Numbered from the stretch's first letter, positions 8,773 to 18,899 are shown. The stretch is 64,000 nt of DNA from Mucilaginibacter gilvus (GCF_004054195.1 NZ_SBIW01000001.1:186001-250000); one strand, 5' to 3'. Translations and numbers: made by a program. Notes: generated by a model from the sequence alone, not told the origin.

Positions 8773-10317
8773 TTAATAACCCGCGTTCTGTTTCAGGTTA
8801 GGGTTGGTATCAACCGCACGCTGAGGAATTGGGTAAAGTGTACGAGTTTTAGCTGTTGCCAAAGGACGCTGATCTACCGGATCGTTAAATTTCTCGAAAC
8901 GGATCAGGTCATTCCTTCTCCAGCCTTCGTAATATAACTCACGGCCGCGTTCTGCTAACATTACAGTTGCATCAACTGAACCCAGAGCAGTTGCACCACG
9001 AGGGGTACGCACCGCGTTAACAATGCTTAATGTAGTTTGACCAAGAGGATCGGTACCACCACGCATAATAGCTTCTGCTTTTTCTAACAAAACATCGCCG
9101 TAACGTAAGAACACGTAATCATTATCTTCGCTGTTATCTGGCACGGTTCCATCTGCGTTTGGATGAGGGAAATATTTAAATACCCTGATACCCTGTGCTT
9201 CTGTAGAGAAGTTAAGGTTAACGTTCTCTGTAAAAATAAGTGGTTTACCACCACGTTGTTTTAAAGCAACACCACCCGGGCCAAATTGCTGGCCTACAGC
9301 AAAACCTGCCCTTAAACCAACTTTATCAGTTAAGCCTGGGTAAGCAACGCCGCGGCGCTCATCAGATGCTTCAAATGATTTGTAGAAATCGGCAAGTGTG
9401 GTAAAGCCGTTCCATCCATCTGGTGTTTGGTTGTAGTGCAAGCCCATTTTCCAACGGTTTTTTGCAGAACCCGGTACCCTTGATGGTATGTTATAAATAC
9501 CGAAGATATTACCGTGAGATTGCTCTGAGTTATCCCATGCAAAATCCTGGAAGTACTTACCGGCCGGTTCTAATGTAAAACCAGCGGCAGTTATTTTGTT
9601 TGCGTACTCAATAACCTTATCCATATCCGCTTTAGCAAATGTGTATGGGCCACCTACTGCAGCTGCGTTATATACCGCTCTGTTTAAGTAAATTTTTGCT
9701 AACAATGCCTGTGCAGCAGCTTTGCTGGCAATACCAATGTTTGGCGCGGTACCCAATTTAGATTCGGCAAACTCAAGATCTTTTATCATGTAGTCTGTTG
9801 CTTCTGTACGGCTCATAACAATTGGGATAGAAGAGTTTGGCGCATCCGGATCGCGGAATGGCTGTTGCCCATATAAATCTACCACCTGGAACATAAAGTA
9901 AGCGCGCAAAAAGCTTGCTTCGGCTTTGATCTGATCGGTAGTAGCCCTTGTAATAACTTGTGTGGCACGGAACACACCAATGTTTAACTGATCCCAAGTG
10001 TCATTAATCTGGCCGTGTGATGCTGTCCAGGTGTGGGTGTGTAATTTACGCCATGCGCCAAAATCTCCCCAGTCAGTACCGCGGGTTGGGCCCATCATCT
10101 CATCAGTTGGGTGCTCTTGTAATGCGTAAGTGTTTGCCTGGTCGGTTTGCCCGTTCAATTGTGAATAAACACCGTTAAGGTCCGCTGCGCTGGCCACCCC
10201 TCCTGCGTCTACGGATCTTGAGCCGTAGACCTTCTCATCTAATTTTGCACAACCTGTGGCAGCTAAGAATGCCATGCCACAAATTGTTGCTTTCAATGTT
10301 ATATTTTTCATGCTCAT
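8773..10317 (-). CDS. susD: RagB/SusD family nutrient-uptake outer-membrane lipoprotein
   Basis: 514 residues, the usual SusD length. The N-terminus has a lipobox (LAATGC). The SusD-type N-terminal helical/TPR region (INDTWDQLNIGVFRATQV, SFLRAYFMFQVVDLYG) and C-terminal features (YVFLRYGDVLLEKAEA, ERGRELYYEGWRRNDLIRF, LYPIPQ) are all visible. It acts as the surface lid that captures substrate over its SusC partner, whose gene ends 7 bp upstream. The symbol denotes the family; the substrate is unknown. The reading frame is intact. Confidence 0.95.
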   Translation of the reverse strand: MSMKNITLKATICGMAFLAATGCAKLDEKVYGSRSVDAGGVASAADLNGVYSQLNGQTDQANTYALQEHPTDEMMGPTRGTDWGDFGAWRKLHTHTWTASHGQINDTWDQLNIGVFRATQVITRATTDQIKAEASFLRAYFMFQVVDLYGQQPFRDPDAPNSSIPIVMSRTEATDYMIKDLEFAESKLGTAPNIGIASKAAAQALLAKIYLNRAVYNAAAVGGPYTFAKADMDKVIEYANKITAAGFTLEPAGKYFQDFAWDNSEQSHGNIFGIYNIPSRVPGSAKNRWKMGLHYNQTPDGWNGFTTLADFYKSFEASDERRGVAYPGLTDKVGLRAGFAVGQQFGPGGVALKQRGGKPLIFTENVNLNFSTEAQGIRVFKYFPHPNADGTVPDNSEDNDYVFLRYGDVLLEKAEAIMRGGTDPLGQTTLSIVNAVRTPRGATALGSVDATVMLAERGRELYYEGWRRNDLIRFEKFNDPVDQRPLATAKTRTLYPIPQRAVDTNPNLKQNAGY

Positions 10318-10324
10318 ATTTTTT

Positions 10325-13300
10325 TTAGAAACTTGCGTTTAAACCGAATGTGAATGTACGTGCGCTTGGATATGAAGTATAATCAATACCTCTTGAAGGC
10401 ACACCGTTTCTTTCTTTGTTAGTGTTTATTTCAGGATCAAGGCCGCTATAGCCAGTGATCAATATCAGGTTTTGGCCGGTTACTGATACACGCAGTGTTT
10501 TAAACACATTTCCTTTTACCGGGAAGGTATAGCCTACAACAGCATTTGATAACCTGATGAAATCACCTTTTTCAACAAAACGGCTTGATACCTCACCAGA
10601 GTTAAGCGCATTTTCGTTTGTAGCGGCAATATCTTTAGTTACGTTACGGCCGCTTACAAGGTTGCCTTTGTAAAAGAACGCGTTGGCAGTGTTGTTATAA
10701 ATATAGAAACCAGATGCTCCGTTTATGAAGAAGCTTGCGTTCCAGTTACCATAAGTAAAGCTGTTGCTGATACCTGCTAAGAAGGTTGGAAGCGGGCTGC
10801 CATGGGGTGTTGCAGCATCAATACCCTCAGGGTAGATACCAAAACCATCAGCATCTAAGCCATTGTACTGAGATACGTTGAATGTGTAAAGCGGGTAGCC
10901 GTTACCAATAAACTGTGAGTAAGCACCAGATAAGCCCTGGCCATCAATGTTACCGGTAATTACGTTACGGTTACCAAAATTCTCAACACGGTTTTTTACA
11001 AAAGTCATGTTGTAGTTGATGTCCCATGTAAAGCCGCTTGCAACTGATGATTTTATTGCTGAGAAGTTTAAACCAACTTCCACACCGGTGTTTCTAACAT
11101 TACCAGGCAAATTAACCCAGTACCGTGTGTCGGCAGCAGGTTGTGCCAGATCCTGTAAGAACAGCAGGTCTCTTTGCGATTTATTAAAGTAATCAACAGT
11201 ACCGCTTAAACGCCCTTTAAGTATGGTGAAATCTAAACCCGCACCGTAAGCAGTTTGTGTTTCCCATTTCAGATCTGGGTTAGCTGCGTTTAGCGGAGAA
11301 CTTGAGGTACCGTAGTAGTTAATTTGTTTTAACCTTAACGAAGCATAAGAAGGATAATCCTGGTTACCTGTTTGGCCGTAGTTTAAACGTAAGCTCAAAT
11401 CATCAAATATACTTTTTGGAGCCCAGCTCTCGCTGCTGATACGCCATTTTGCTGCAGCTGCAGGGAAGGTTGCGTATTGATGGTTGGCACCAAAACGAGA
11501 AGAACCATCTCTACGTACAGTACCTGTTAAGATGTAACGGTCTTTATAAGAGTAGTTAACACGTGCAAAATATGATTGCAGCTTGTAGCTGCTACTGTCG
11601 CCTACAGGGTAAGCTAAACGGTTAAGATACTCTTCGTAGTTTTTAAGGATTTCCTTTTTGGTGGCAGTTCCCCATCCAAAATCATTCCGGTTAAAGCTCT
11701 TGTAAGAAGAGTAAGAGTAACCAACCAAAGCAGTAACAGTACTGTTGTTAGCAAACTTTTTATCATAATTTAAAGTATGCTCCGTAGTGGTGCTCCTTAA
11801 TTCATTATGTTGTAAAATACCACGGCCATTGCCTGTTGCAGATGGTACGTTAAAATCCCTTATGCCGGTTTGGTCAGTGAAACCAACGATAGTAGGATCG
11901 TAAAACGTTTTTCTAAGACCGTCAGACCTGTCTACGCCGATGTTGCCTTTGTAAGATAAGCCTTCAATCAACCTCAAAGTAAGGCTTAAGTTGTTCAGGT
12001 AACGGTTAATGTTATCTGTGTCGTCAATCTGGTTTAATAACGAAACCGGGTTACGGAAGCTGTTACCATTTGGAAAACCTTTAGCATCGTAACCGTTTAA
12101 ATTGTAGTAACGGCCTTGTGCATCGTAAACCGGGATAGTAGGATTGGTTTGCAACGCAGCACCAATTAAGCTACCATTGAAACCGGCGTTGTTGGTAATA
12201 GGTGCAAACCTGTCTTTAAGGTTTGAAAACAACGACGTAAGGTCAAATTTAACCCTATCGCCAAAGAACGATTGAGAAGCATTGATACGTGCATTAAAAC
12301 GACGAAGGTCTGTATTCTTAACAATACCTTCCTGTCTGTCGTAACCGGCAGATGCACGGTAGTTACCTGTATTGCTGGCACCACCAAAGGCCAAGTTATA
12401 ATTTTGAGATACAGCTGTCCTCAAAATTTCTTTTTGCCAATCGGTATTGCCGCCGTAATCAACAGCAGCCGGATCAGCGCCAACGCTTGCTACACCTTTT
12501 AAGAAATCTTCGCGGCCAAGCAGGTCGTAAGTTTTAGCTGCTTTAGAAACGCTCGTGCTTGCACCAAACTGGATGCCTTGGCCTTTGCGGCCTTTACGTG
12601 TAGTAATTAAAATTACACCGTTAGCACCACGCGAACCGTAAATAGCTGAAGCTGATGCATCTTTTAATACTGAAATATTCTCGATATCGGCAGGGTTAAT
12701 AAACGCCAATGGGTTACGGGCAGACGCGCTACCTGCACCGCTATCATAACCACCTGCGGTACCGCCATTATCCAATGGCACACCATCCACTACATACAGC
12801 GGGCTGCTACCAGAACGGATAGAACTTGCACCACGGATGTTGATAGTAGCACCGGCACCGGGCTCACCGCTTGCCGGAGTTACCTGCACACCTGCTATAC
12901 GGCCCTGTAATAGCTGCTCGGGCGTTGCAATAACGCCTTTGTTGAAATCTTTAGGGCTTAAGGATGCTACCGAACCGGTTGCATCTTTAATGCGTGTGCT
13001 ACCGTAACCAATTACAACAACCTCGTTTAATGCCGTGTTAGTAGACTCAAGGATTACTGCCACGAATGTTTTACCATCCAGGCTTACTGTTGTTGATTTG
13101 TAGCCAATGTAGTTGAATACCAAAGAAGTAGTGTTTGCCGGTACAGACAACCTGAAAGTACCATCAACATTTGTTTGGGTACCGATACCGCCACCGGCGC
13201 CTACGGTTACGCCTATGAGAGACGACCCGTCTTTTTTGTCGGTTACTTTACCTGTTATTACCTTATTTTGAGCAAACGCAGGCTCAAAAAAGAAGCAGGT

Positions 13301-13342
13301 TAAAGCAAGAAAACATAATGTGAGTAAGTGTTTAAATTGCAT
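10325..13342 (-). CDS. susC: SusC/RagA family TonB-linked outer-membrane transporter
   Basis: 1005 residues. A signal peptide (about 1-24, cut after FAFAQ-like AFA-Q) is followed by a carboxypeptidase-D regulatory-like domain (VITGKVTDKKDGSSLIGVTV, to about residue 105). Next come the NEVVVIGYGS segment and a plug domain with the SusC signatures (PLYVVDGVPLD, VLKDASASAIYGSRGANGV). The rest is a beta-barrel ending in a terminal Phe (FGLNASF). It imports bound ligand using TonB/ExbBD energy and pairs with the SusD encoded immediately downstream. The absence of an N-terminal STN (secretin/TonB short) domain argues against direct FecR/sigma signalling. Control may instead come from the adjacent DUF6377-like protein. 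Confidence 0.95.
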   Translation of the reverse strand: MQFKHLLTLCFLALTCFFFEPAFAQNKVITGKVTDKKDGSSLIGVTVGAGGGIGTQTNVDGTFRLSVPANTTSLVFNYIGYKSTTVSLDGKTFVAVILESTNTALNEVVVIGYGSTRIKDATGSVASLSPKDFNKGVIATPEQLLQGRIAGVQVTPASGEPGAGATINIRGASSIRSGSSPLYVVDGVPLDNGGTAGGYDSGAGSASARNPLAFINPADIENISVLKDASASAIYGSRGANGVILITTRKGRKGQGIQFGASTSVSKAAKTYDLLGREDFLKGVASVGADPAAVDYGGNTDWQKEILRTAVSQNYNLAFGGASNTGNYRASAGYDRQEGIVKNTDLRRFNARINASQSFFGDRVKFDLTSLFSNLKDRFAPITNNAGFNGSLIGAALQTNPTIPVYDAQGRYYNLNGYDAKGFPNGNSFRNPVSLLNQIDDTDNINRYLNNLSLTLRLIEGLSYKGNIGVDRSDGLRKTFYDPTIVGFTDQTGIRDFNVPSATGNGRGILQHNELRSTTTEHTLNYDKKFANNSTVTALVGYSYSSYKSFNRNDFGWGTATKKEILKNYEEYLNRLAYPVGDSSSYKLQSYFARVNYSYKDRYILTGTVRRDGSSRFGANHQYATFPAAAAKWRISSESWAPKSIFDDLSLRLNYGQTGNQDYPSYASLRLKQINYYGTSSSPLNAANPDLKWETQTAYGAGLDFTILKGRLSGTVDYFNKSQRDLLFLQDLAQPAADTRYWVNLPGNVRNTGVEVGLNFSAIKSSVASGFTWDINYNMTFVKNRVENFGNRNVITGNIDGQGLSGAYSQFIGNGYPLYTFNVSQYNGLDADGFGIYPEGIDAATPHGSPLPTFLAGISNSFTYGNWNASFFINGASGFYIYNNTANAFFYKGNLVSGRNVTKDIAATNENALNSGEVSSRFVEKGDFIRLSNAVVGYTFPVKGNVFKTLRVSVTGQNLILITGYSGLDPEINTNKERNGVPSRGIDYTSYPSARTFTFGLNASF

Positions 13343-13797
13343 AGTTTGTGGTTTAATTAAAATTGGTTATATAAAAATTCTTGTACATGGTTCCCTTAAA
13401 TTAAAAAACGCGCCATTGAAAATATAGGCAGTTCCGCTTTAAAACAATTTGTGCTTAACGCACGGCAATCAAAAAAATTTAATACTAATGGTTTTTATGT
13501 TGGTCTATATCGGCCAAAATTGGGCCGGCGATAAATAAATCTTTTAAGCATTTAACTTATTAAAACTTTATTCATCTATACAAAGATGTGTGTCCTGAGC
13601 CTCAATCCCTACTCATTTGGGGTGCTTAGAAAAAAATATAGACTAATTTTTCGTTAAAAAATTGATTATAAGCATATTAACTATAAAAAACAGGCAAAAA
13701 ATATAAGTGTTTTGTAGACTTTTTATAGCTACCAGGGTTAAAATAGTACATTAAATAGTTTTTAAAGTGCCAGATAAGGCTTTAAACACGTGTTTAA
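13343..13797. promoter_or_regulatory. AT-rich intergenic region upstream of susC
   Basis: 455 bp without a credible gene between the regulator and susC, both on the minus strand. The susC promoter must lie here or further upstream, but no exact TAnnTTTG box was found on the minus strand. An imperfect palindrome, GGCCAAAATTGGGCC at 13512-13526, is a possible operator. Confidence 0.4.
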
Positions 13798-15411
13798 TTA
13801 TTCAACCGAATCAACAGCTTTTATATCCATAATACGATGTTCAAATTGTTCGGGGTTTTTTGATTTTGCTTTTATGCGCATTTTGTACACATAAATGGTA
13901 TTAACCGAATATTCAAGTATTTTGGCGATTGTTTCGTTATCGTTTATACCCATCCGTATCAATGCAAATATCCGGAGATCGGTGTTCAGCACCTCATGCT
14001 CCTGGGGCCATATCTGGTCTTTCTCGTCAAATTGCGAATTAAATACCGATATGAAATTGGGGAAGATCTTTAAAAAGATATGGTCGAAGCTGTGATAAAG
14101 CACCTCGCGCTCTTTTTTTATATTTATATTATTGATTATCAATCTAATATCATCATATTTTTTGATTGACAGCTTGGTATCTACAGACATCTTCAACTTT
14201 TCGAGTTTTAATATATAACCCGATATGATCTTAAAAAACTGCCCGATGTATTCTTCCTTAATGTGCGCGTCCTCTATCAGTTTGTAGTTCACCTGCTTTA
14301 GCTGCACATTTTTATCTTCAATTATGCGCTCCTTATGCTTAAGCTTGCCCAACTGCTTGTATATCATTATTAAAAATAATATTACCAGCGAAGCCAGGGC
14401 GGTTATGGCCAGCAGAAATACCAGGATCCTGTTCTTTTCGCTTTCAGAGTGGTTAAGCTCTTCGGCAGCTACCAGCGGCAAAATGGCACCTATTTGAATT
14501 TTTCGCTGGCGTGCGCCGTAAAAATCGGCGTCGGCCTTGGCCAATTGCACAAAACTGTAGGCATCTTTTATATTGCCGGTTTTGTAAAGCTGCTCTGCCA
14601 GGGTAAAAAGCGCCACGGTTTCTTTGGTAGACGACTTGAGATCGGCAATAGCCGATTGAATTAACAGGTTTATCCCCTCGCTCTTCCTATCAGAATTAAT
14701 ATAGATCTGCCCCAGCGAGCAACTTATCATAGCGCGCAAATGCATAGAAATGGGCACCCCCGGCCTTATCAACTTGCTTAATTCCTGCGAACCATTATAA
14801 TTATCATTGACACCCACATGCCTCATCCCCGAATAGTAGATACGATCCACCGAGCCCACCTTACTTAGTTTAATGGCCGAATCTATATATGCGTTACTGG
14901 CAGTAAGATAATCTGGCGAAAAGTACTTGTCGCTATTGTATTTTGCCAGGTCGCTGTTGCAGCGGTACATAATAAAATAGTACTCCACCTTCATGCTGTC
15001 ATTAAGCAACCTGGGGTTTACCCTTTTCATGCAATCAAAGGTTTCTTTAAACATCCCCGATGACAATAGTATAAACCCAAGCTTTATTTGGCTGTAATAC
15101 GCGCGCGACATATCATTCATGCCTATGCTAAGGTTTTTAAGCTTATTTACATATACGTAAGCAGAATCGTACTGGTACGATTTATACTCATCGTACAGTT
15201 TAAGGCAAATGTCATACTGCGTTGAGTAGTCGAATGGGGATGTGTTTTTATGAAGCCGGCTAAGCTTTTTTATGCGGGCTTGTTTGGCGCTATCGTATGC
15301 ATCCTTCTTGGCTATCTCTGCTTTCAGTTCGGTTAGTAAACTATCTTTATCGGCCGAAAAAGCAGGTACTACGCAAAACAACATGAAGAAGAATAGTAGA
15401 AATAGCCTCAT
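13798..15411 (-). CDS. DUF6377-like membrane regulator with TPR-type sensor and C-terminal LuxR-like HTH
   Basis: 537 residues. A signal peptide (1-19) leads into an all-helical, probably TPR-like periplasmic region (about 60-320). One transmembrane helix follows (ILVFLLAITALASLVILFL, about residues 328-347), then a charged coiled coil (about 350-385) and a cytoplasmic C-terminus. The segment LRIFALIRMGINDNETIAKI followed by SVNTIYVYKMRIKAKSK resembles a LuxR/GerE-type helix-turn-helix. This architecture matches DUF6377 proteins found beside SusCD pairs. It probably senses a periplasmic signal and activates the downstream susCD genes; that role is inferred from position. Codon use is more AT-rich than susC. 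Confidence 0.7.
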   Translation of the reverse strand: MRLFLLFFFMLFCVVPAFSADKDSLLTELKAEIAKKDAYDSAKQARIKKLSRLHKNTSPFDYSTQYDICLKLYDEYKSYQYDSAYVYVNKLKNLSIGMNDMSRAYYSQIKLGFILLSSGMFKETFDCMKRVNPRLLNDSMKVEYYFIMYRCNSDLAKYNSDKYFSPDYLTASNAYIDSAIKLSKVGSVDRIYYSGMRHVGVNDNYNGSQELSKLIRPGVPISMHLRAMISCSLGQIYINSDRKSEGINLLIQSAIADLKSSTKETVALFTLAEQLYKTGNIKDAYSFVQLAKADADFYGARQRKIQIGAILPLVAAEELNHSESEKNRILVFLLAITALASLVILFLIMIYKQLGKLKHKERIIEDKNVQLKQVNYKLIEDAHIKEEYIGQFFKIISGYILKLEKLKMSVDTKLSIKKYDDIRLIINNINIKKEREVLYHSFDHIFLKIFPNFISVFNSQFDEKDQIWPQEHEVLNTDLRIFALIRMGINDNETIAKILEYSVNTIYVYKMRIKAKSKNPEQFEHRIMDIKAVDSVE

Positions 15412-15596
15412 AAATTAGTTTCAACAGCGGATTAAAGTTAATAACTAAAAATTAAACCCTAAACAGTTCAAAGCCATTCTGGCTTTTTTACTATAATGGT
15501 GGCAAATTTTAATTTTTGTTAGCGACTCCTTAACGCACCGTTGTTTAGAGTTAGGAATTTTACAATTAACTACAACTGTTTTGGGGACGGTAAACA

Positions 15597-15634
15597 CAAA
15601 AAGCCCACAGTTTTTTAAACTGCAGGCTGGGTTT
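15597..15634 (-). terminator. Intrinsic terminator after the GH31 gene
   Basis: On the minus strand AGCC-TG-CAGTTT pairs with AAACTG-TG-GGCT, followed by TTTTTG. It lies directly after the GH31 stop at 15655, so that gene is probably transcribed apart from the regulator. Confidence 0.7.
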
Positions 15635-15654
15635 TTATAAGATCAGTATATTTC

Positions 15655-18117
15655 TTAGTAGCTAATGGCAAACTGTCCGTCGCTATTTTTAATTAAAAGG
15701 CTTTTTACGTTTTCACCTTCAACCGGGTTTGAAAGGCCGGTTGGGTCAAAACGTGAGATAGGCGTCATCAGTGCGCTAAAATCGTCGGCAGCTTTAAATT
15801 GCCTACCATTTAACTTAATGGCCGTTGCATTAAAACCATGCAGCACCACTTTTATGTTGTTGAACTTAGATTTTGCAGACCCCTCCGCCTTGCCAAAAGT
15901 GATCGCTTTTTTTGCCGCGTCGTAAGTAATGGTCCGTTTGTAAAAATCACCTTTTTCGTAATCGTAGCTCTCGCCATCATCCTCGTAATAAACAAATTTG
16001 TTGTTGATATCGCCTTTGTAAACGTGTACGGTTAAGGTATCGGTTGGTTTTTCGGCGGTGGTTTGTATCAGCGATTGCATTGGGATAATGCTGCTTTCTT
16101 TTACATACACCGGCAGTTTGCTCATGCCCAACTCCATGCTAAGTTTTGTGTTGCCCTGCTGTACCGCGCCGGTATACATATCGTACCATTTACCTGCCGG
16201 GAAGTATACCCTGCCAATAGCCGTCTGGCTATCAAACGGAAGCACTAAAAATGCCTGGCCAAACATGTACTGGTTTTCGTAAGCGCCGCTATACACATTT
16301 TCATCATGCGTATAATCAATAGCCAATGAACGCATCACCGGTTTGCCATTCTCTTTTGCTTCGTAGAAAGATGAATAAAGGTATGGCAATAGTTTATAAC
16401 GCAGGTTGATGTAATTACGGGTTATCTCCAGCACTTCCTCACCATAGGCCCATGGCTCTGATGATTTGGTGTTGATTTGGGTGTGGTTACGCATGTACGG
16501 GTTAAACGCGCCTATCTGCATCCAGCGAGCATACAACTGGGGCGATGCGCCGCCTGTGAAACCGCCAACATCCATACCGGTATAAGGTACGCCGCTCAGC
16601 CCCAAGCTGTTCATCAGGCGAACGCCAGCCATCATGTGGCTGTCTTCGGCGCGGTTATCACCTGTCCACATCGCCGCAAAGCGCTGTAAACCTGCAAAAC
16701 CCGAGCGTGTTAGCACAAATGGGCGTTTGTTACCGCCCAACGCCGCGCGGTAACCTTCGTAACTGCTGCGGATCATCTCTAACCCATACACATTATGAAT
16801 TTGCAGGTGCGACGCGCCCTTGCCTTCGTAGTTAAAGAAGATATTATCCGGCGCTTTCTGGCCCCAGGTACTAAACTCGTTCATATCGTTCCAGATGCCG
16901 CTTACGCCATCTGCTGCATACGCCTTTAGTTCCCTGGCCCAAAACTCGCGCCCTTTAGGGTTTGTAAAATCGGGAAAGTTGCACCATCCCGGCCATACCT
17001 GCCCCGTATAATTGGTACTGTCGGGATACTTGGCAAAAATATCTGCTGCAATACCGCGGTCGTAAACGCCGTAGCCTTTTTCTTCTTTAACACCCGGGTC
17101 TACAATCAGGGTAACCTTAAAGCCCATATCCTTTAGCTTTTTGGTAAGGCCCTGTGGATCGGGGAAACGGCTTTTATCCCAAGTAAATACTTTGTATTTA
17201 TCCATGTAATGGATATCTAAAGTAATACCATCAGCTGGGATTTTCTTTTCGCGCAGGGTGTTGGCTACACGGTACACTTCGGTATCCGGATAATAACTAT
17301 AACGGTTTTGCTGATAACCAAGGCTCCACAACGGTGGCATTTTTATACGGCCGGTAAGCCAGGTGTACGAGGCGATAACATCCGCCAGGTGCGAACTGTA
17401 CATAAAGTAATAGTTCATTTCGCCACCTTTTGCAGCGAATGACGAGAAACGGTTATTGCTGGCACCAAAGTTAAAATCAGACTGCCAGGTGTTATCCATA
17501 AATATGCCGTATTGCACATTGTGGTGAACGCCTATATAGAATGGAATGGTAGAATATAAAGGATCCTGCCCTGCAGAATAAGCGAATACATCGCTGTTCC
17601 AGTTGGTGTAGGCATTGCCGCGGCGATCCAGAGGGCCGGTTTTTTCGCCAAGGCCAATGAAGTGCTCGCCATCCTGCATGTGTTTGTAGGTGGTAACGTT
17701 TTCGCTCACCCATGAAGTGCTTAGGCCGGTCTCATCCTGGTTTATCACTTCGCCTGCCAGCGTAGTAAAAGTGATGGCGTATGGGTTTTTCCTGACGTTT
17801 ACTTTAAGCGAATCGGTTGCGAGGTTGATCTCGTTATCGTTTTGGGTAACGGTTACTTTGGTGGTTTGCGGTTTGGCAATAACGGCGTAGGAAAAATCTT
17901 CGGCCAGTTGTTGCTTATCCATACGCACCCGGATAACGTTGGGGCTGTATACGGCAACTTTTATAAAAGCATTCTCTGTTTTAATATCAACTTCCTGGTT
18001 ATTTACGGTTACCCCGGTAACCTTTCCTACTCTTTTTAACAGAGTTTGGGCGGAGGCAACCTGCGTACAGGCGGCAAAAACAACGGCAAGGGCAACGTAA
18101 CGATTCGCGATCTTCAT
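15655..18117 (-). CDS. Glycoside hydrolase family 31 (alpha-glucosidase/alpha-xylosidase type)
   Basis: 820 residues with a signal peptide (cleavage near ASA-Q24), so probably periplasmic. An N-terminal galactose-mutarotase-like domain precedes the (beta/alpha)8 barrel. The GH31 nucleophile is Asp411 in IWNDMNE and the acid/base is Asp487 in WTGDN. The C-terminal beta domains (about 640-820) include a DUF5110-like region. It cleaves alpha-glycosidic ends, most likely alpha-glucosides, but the motifs do not fix the exact substrate. It is the only glycosidase seen in the locus and lies upstream of the regulator and susCD in the same direction, which suggests an alpha-glucan or oligosaccharide substrate (inference). 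Confidence 0.92.
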   Translation of the reverse strand: MKIANRYVALAVVFAACTQVASAQTLLKRVGKVTGVTVNNQEVDIKTENAFIKVAVYSPNVIRVRMDKQQLAEDFSYAVIAKPQTTKVTVTQNDNEINLATDSLKVNVRKNPYAITFTTLAGEVINQDETGLSTSWVSENVTTYKHMQDGEHFIGLGEKTGPLDRRGNAYTNWNSDVFAYSAGQDPLYSTIPFYIGVHHNVQYGIFMDNTWQSDFNFGASNNRFSSFAAKGGEMNYYFMYSSHLADVIASYTWLTGRIKMPPLWSLGYQQNRYSYYPDTEVYRVANTLREKKIPADGITLDIHYMDKYKVFTWDKSRFPDPQGLTKKLKDMGFKVTLIVDPGVKEEKGYGVYDRGIAADIFAKYPDSTNYTGQVWPGWCNFPDFTNPKGREFWARELKAYAADGVSGIWNDMNEFSTWGQKAPDNIFFNYEGKGASHLQIHNVYGLEMIRSSYEGYRAALGGNKRPFVLTRSGFAGLQRFAAMWTGDNRAEDSHMMAGVRLMNSLGLSGVPYTGMDVGGFTGGASPQLYARWMQIGAFNPYMRNHTQINTKSSEPWAYGEEVLEITRNYINLRYKLLPYLYSSFYEAKENGKPVMRSLAIDYTHDENVYSGAYENQYMFGQAFLVLPFDSQTAIGRVYFPAGKWYDMYTGAVQQGNTKLSMELGMSKLPVYVKESSIIPMQSLIQTTAEKPTDTLTVHVYKGDINNKFVYYEDDGESYDYEKGDFYKRTITYDAAKKAITFGKAEGSAKSKFNNIKVVLHGFNATAIKLNGRQFKAADDFSALMTPISRFDPTGLSNPVEGENVKSLLIKNSDGQFAISY

Positions 18118-18276
18118 TCTTTTCGGGAAATAATTTATTATGTAATTGGATCCGGCAGGGTTTATTGCCGTTTTAAATGTATCGCAAGCAAACCGGCGGC
18201 AGCATTTATTGGATGAAATTATAATACATTTATGGTACGGCGCACCGATATCAATTTTTACTTTTTTTTTATAACC

Positions 18277-18312
18277 TAAAAACCCCCTAATTATTAAAAT
18301 TAGGGGGTTTTT
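18277..18312 (-). terminator. Intrinsic terminator after apt
   Basis: A near-perfect palindrome of A5-CCCCC-TAATT and AATTA-GGGGG-T5 lies about 60 bp past the apt stop. Because it is symmetric it could also act on plus-strand transcripts. Confidence 0.75.
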
Positions 18313-18371
18313 AGCGTCTAAATAGCTTGAAAATATAAGATTAAATATAGACGGGTTTTGTTAAAAAAATA

Positions 18372-18899
18372 TCAATAATTAGCCAGCACCATAATATTAT
18401 CACTAATGGGGCTTATCTTTTCCAATCCGTTTAAAAAGCCGAGGCCTACCACAAAGGTAAAACCGGCCACTATACCGCCCATATCATGGATCAGTTCGCT
18501 GGCAGCGGTTACTGTACCACCAGTAGCCAAAAGATCGTCGTGAATAAGGATACGGTCGCCAGGTTTAAAGGCATCAATGTGTACTTCTATGGTTGCAGTA
18601 CCATATTCCAGCTCGTATACTTTTTGCTTAACGGTATGGGGGAGTTTACCTGCTTTGCGCACGGGTATAAAGGGTACGCCAAGCCTGGTTGCCAGCGTTA
18701 ACCCGAATAAAAATCCACGGCTCTCTACACCTGCAATGGCATCTATCTTGGTATCTTTCAGGCCGGCTACAAAGGCATCAACAATGCTATCGCACAAACC
18801 CGGGTCTTTCAAAATGGGGGTAATATCCTTAAAAATAATCCCGGGTTTAGGGAAGTCAGGGATATCGCGGATGGCCGCCTTAATGTTTTGCTGTATCAT
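18372..18899 (-). CDS. apt: Adenine phosphoribosyltransferase
   Basis: 175 residues, the standard length. It converts adenine and PRPP to AMP in cytosolic purine salvage. The type I PRTase PRPP loop is ILIHDDLLATGGT at residues 117-129. The adenine-binding region (FKDITPIL near residue 23) and VESRGFLFG at 58-66 are also typical of Apt. Its ATG overlaps the TGA of the upstream helix-hairpin-helix gene (ATGA, 18896-18899), implying translational coupling. Confidence 0.96.
   Translation of the reverse strand: MIQQNIKAAIRDIPDFPKPGIIFKDITPILKDPGLCDSIVDAFVAGLKDTKIDAIAGVESRGFLFGLTLATRLGVPFIPVRKAGKLPHTVKQKVYELEYGTATIEVHIDAFKPGDRILIHDDLLATGGTVTAASELIHDMGGIVAGFTFVVGLGFLNGLEKISPISDNIMVLANY

Noticed and set aside
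1638..18117. A complete starch-utilisation (Sus) operon
   Set aside because: Only one glycosidase (GH31) is present, with no GH13, GH97, SusE or SusF, and the FG-GAP and haloperoxidase-like genes are not part of Sus; the substrate is left open.
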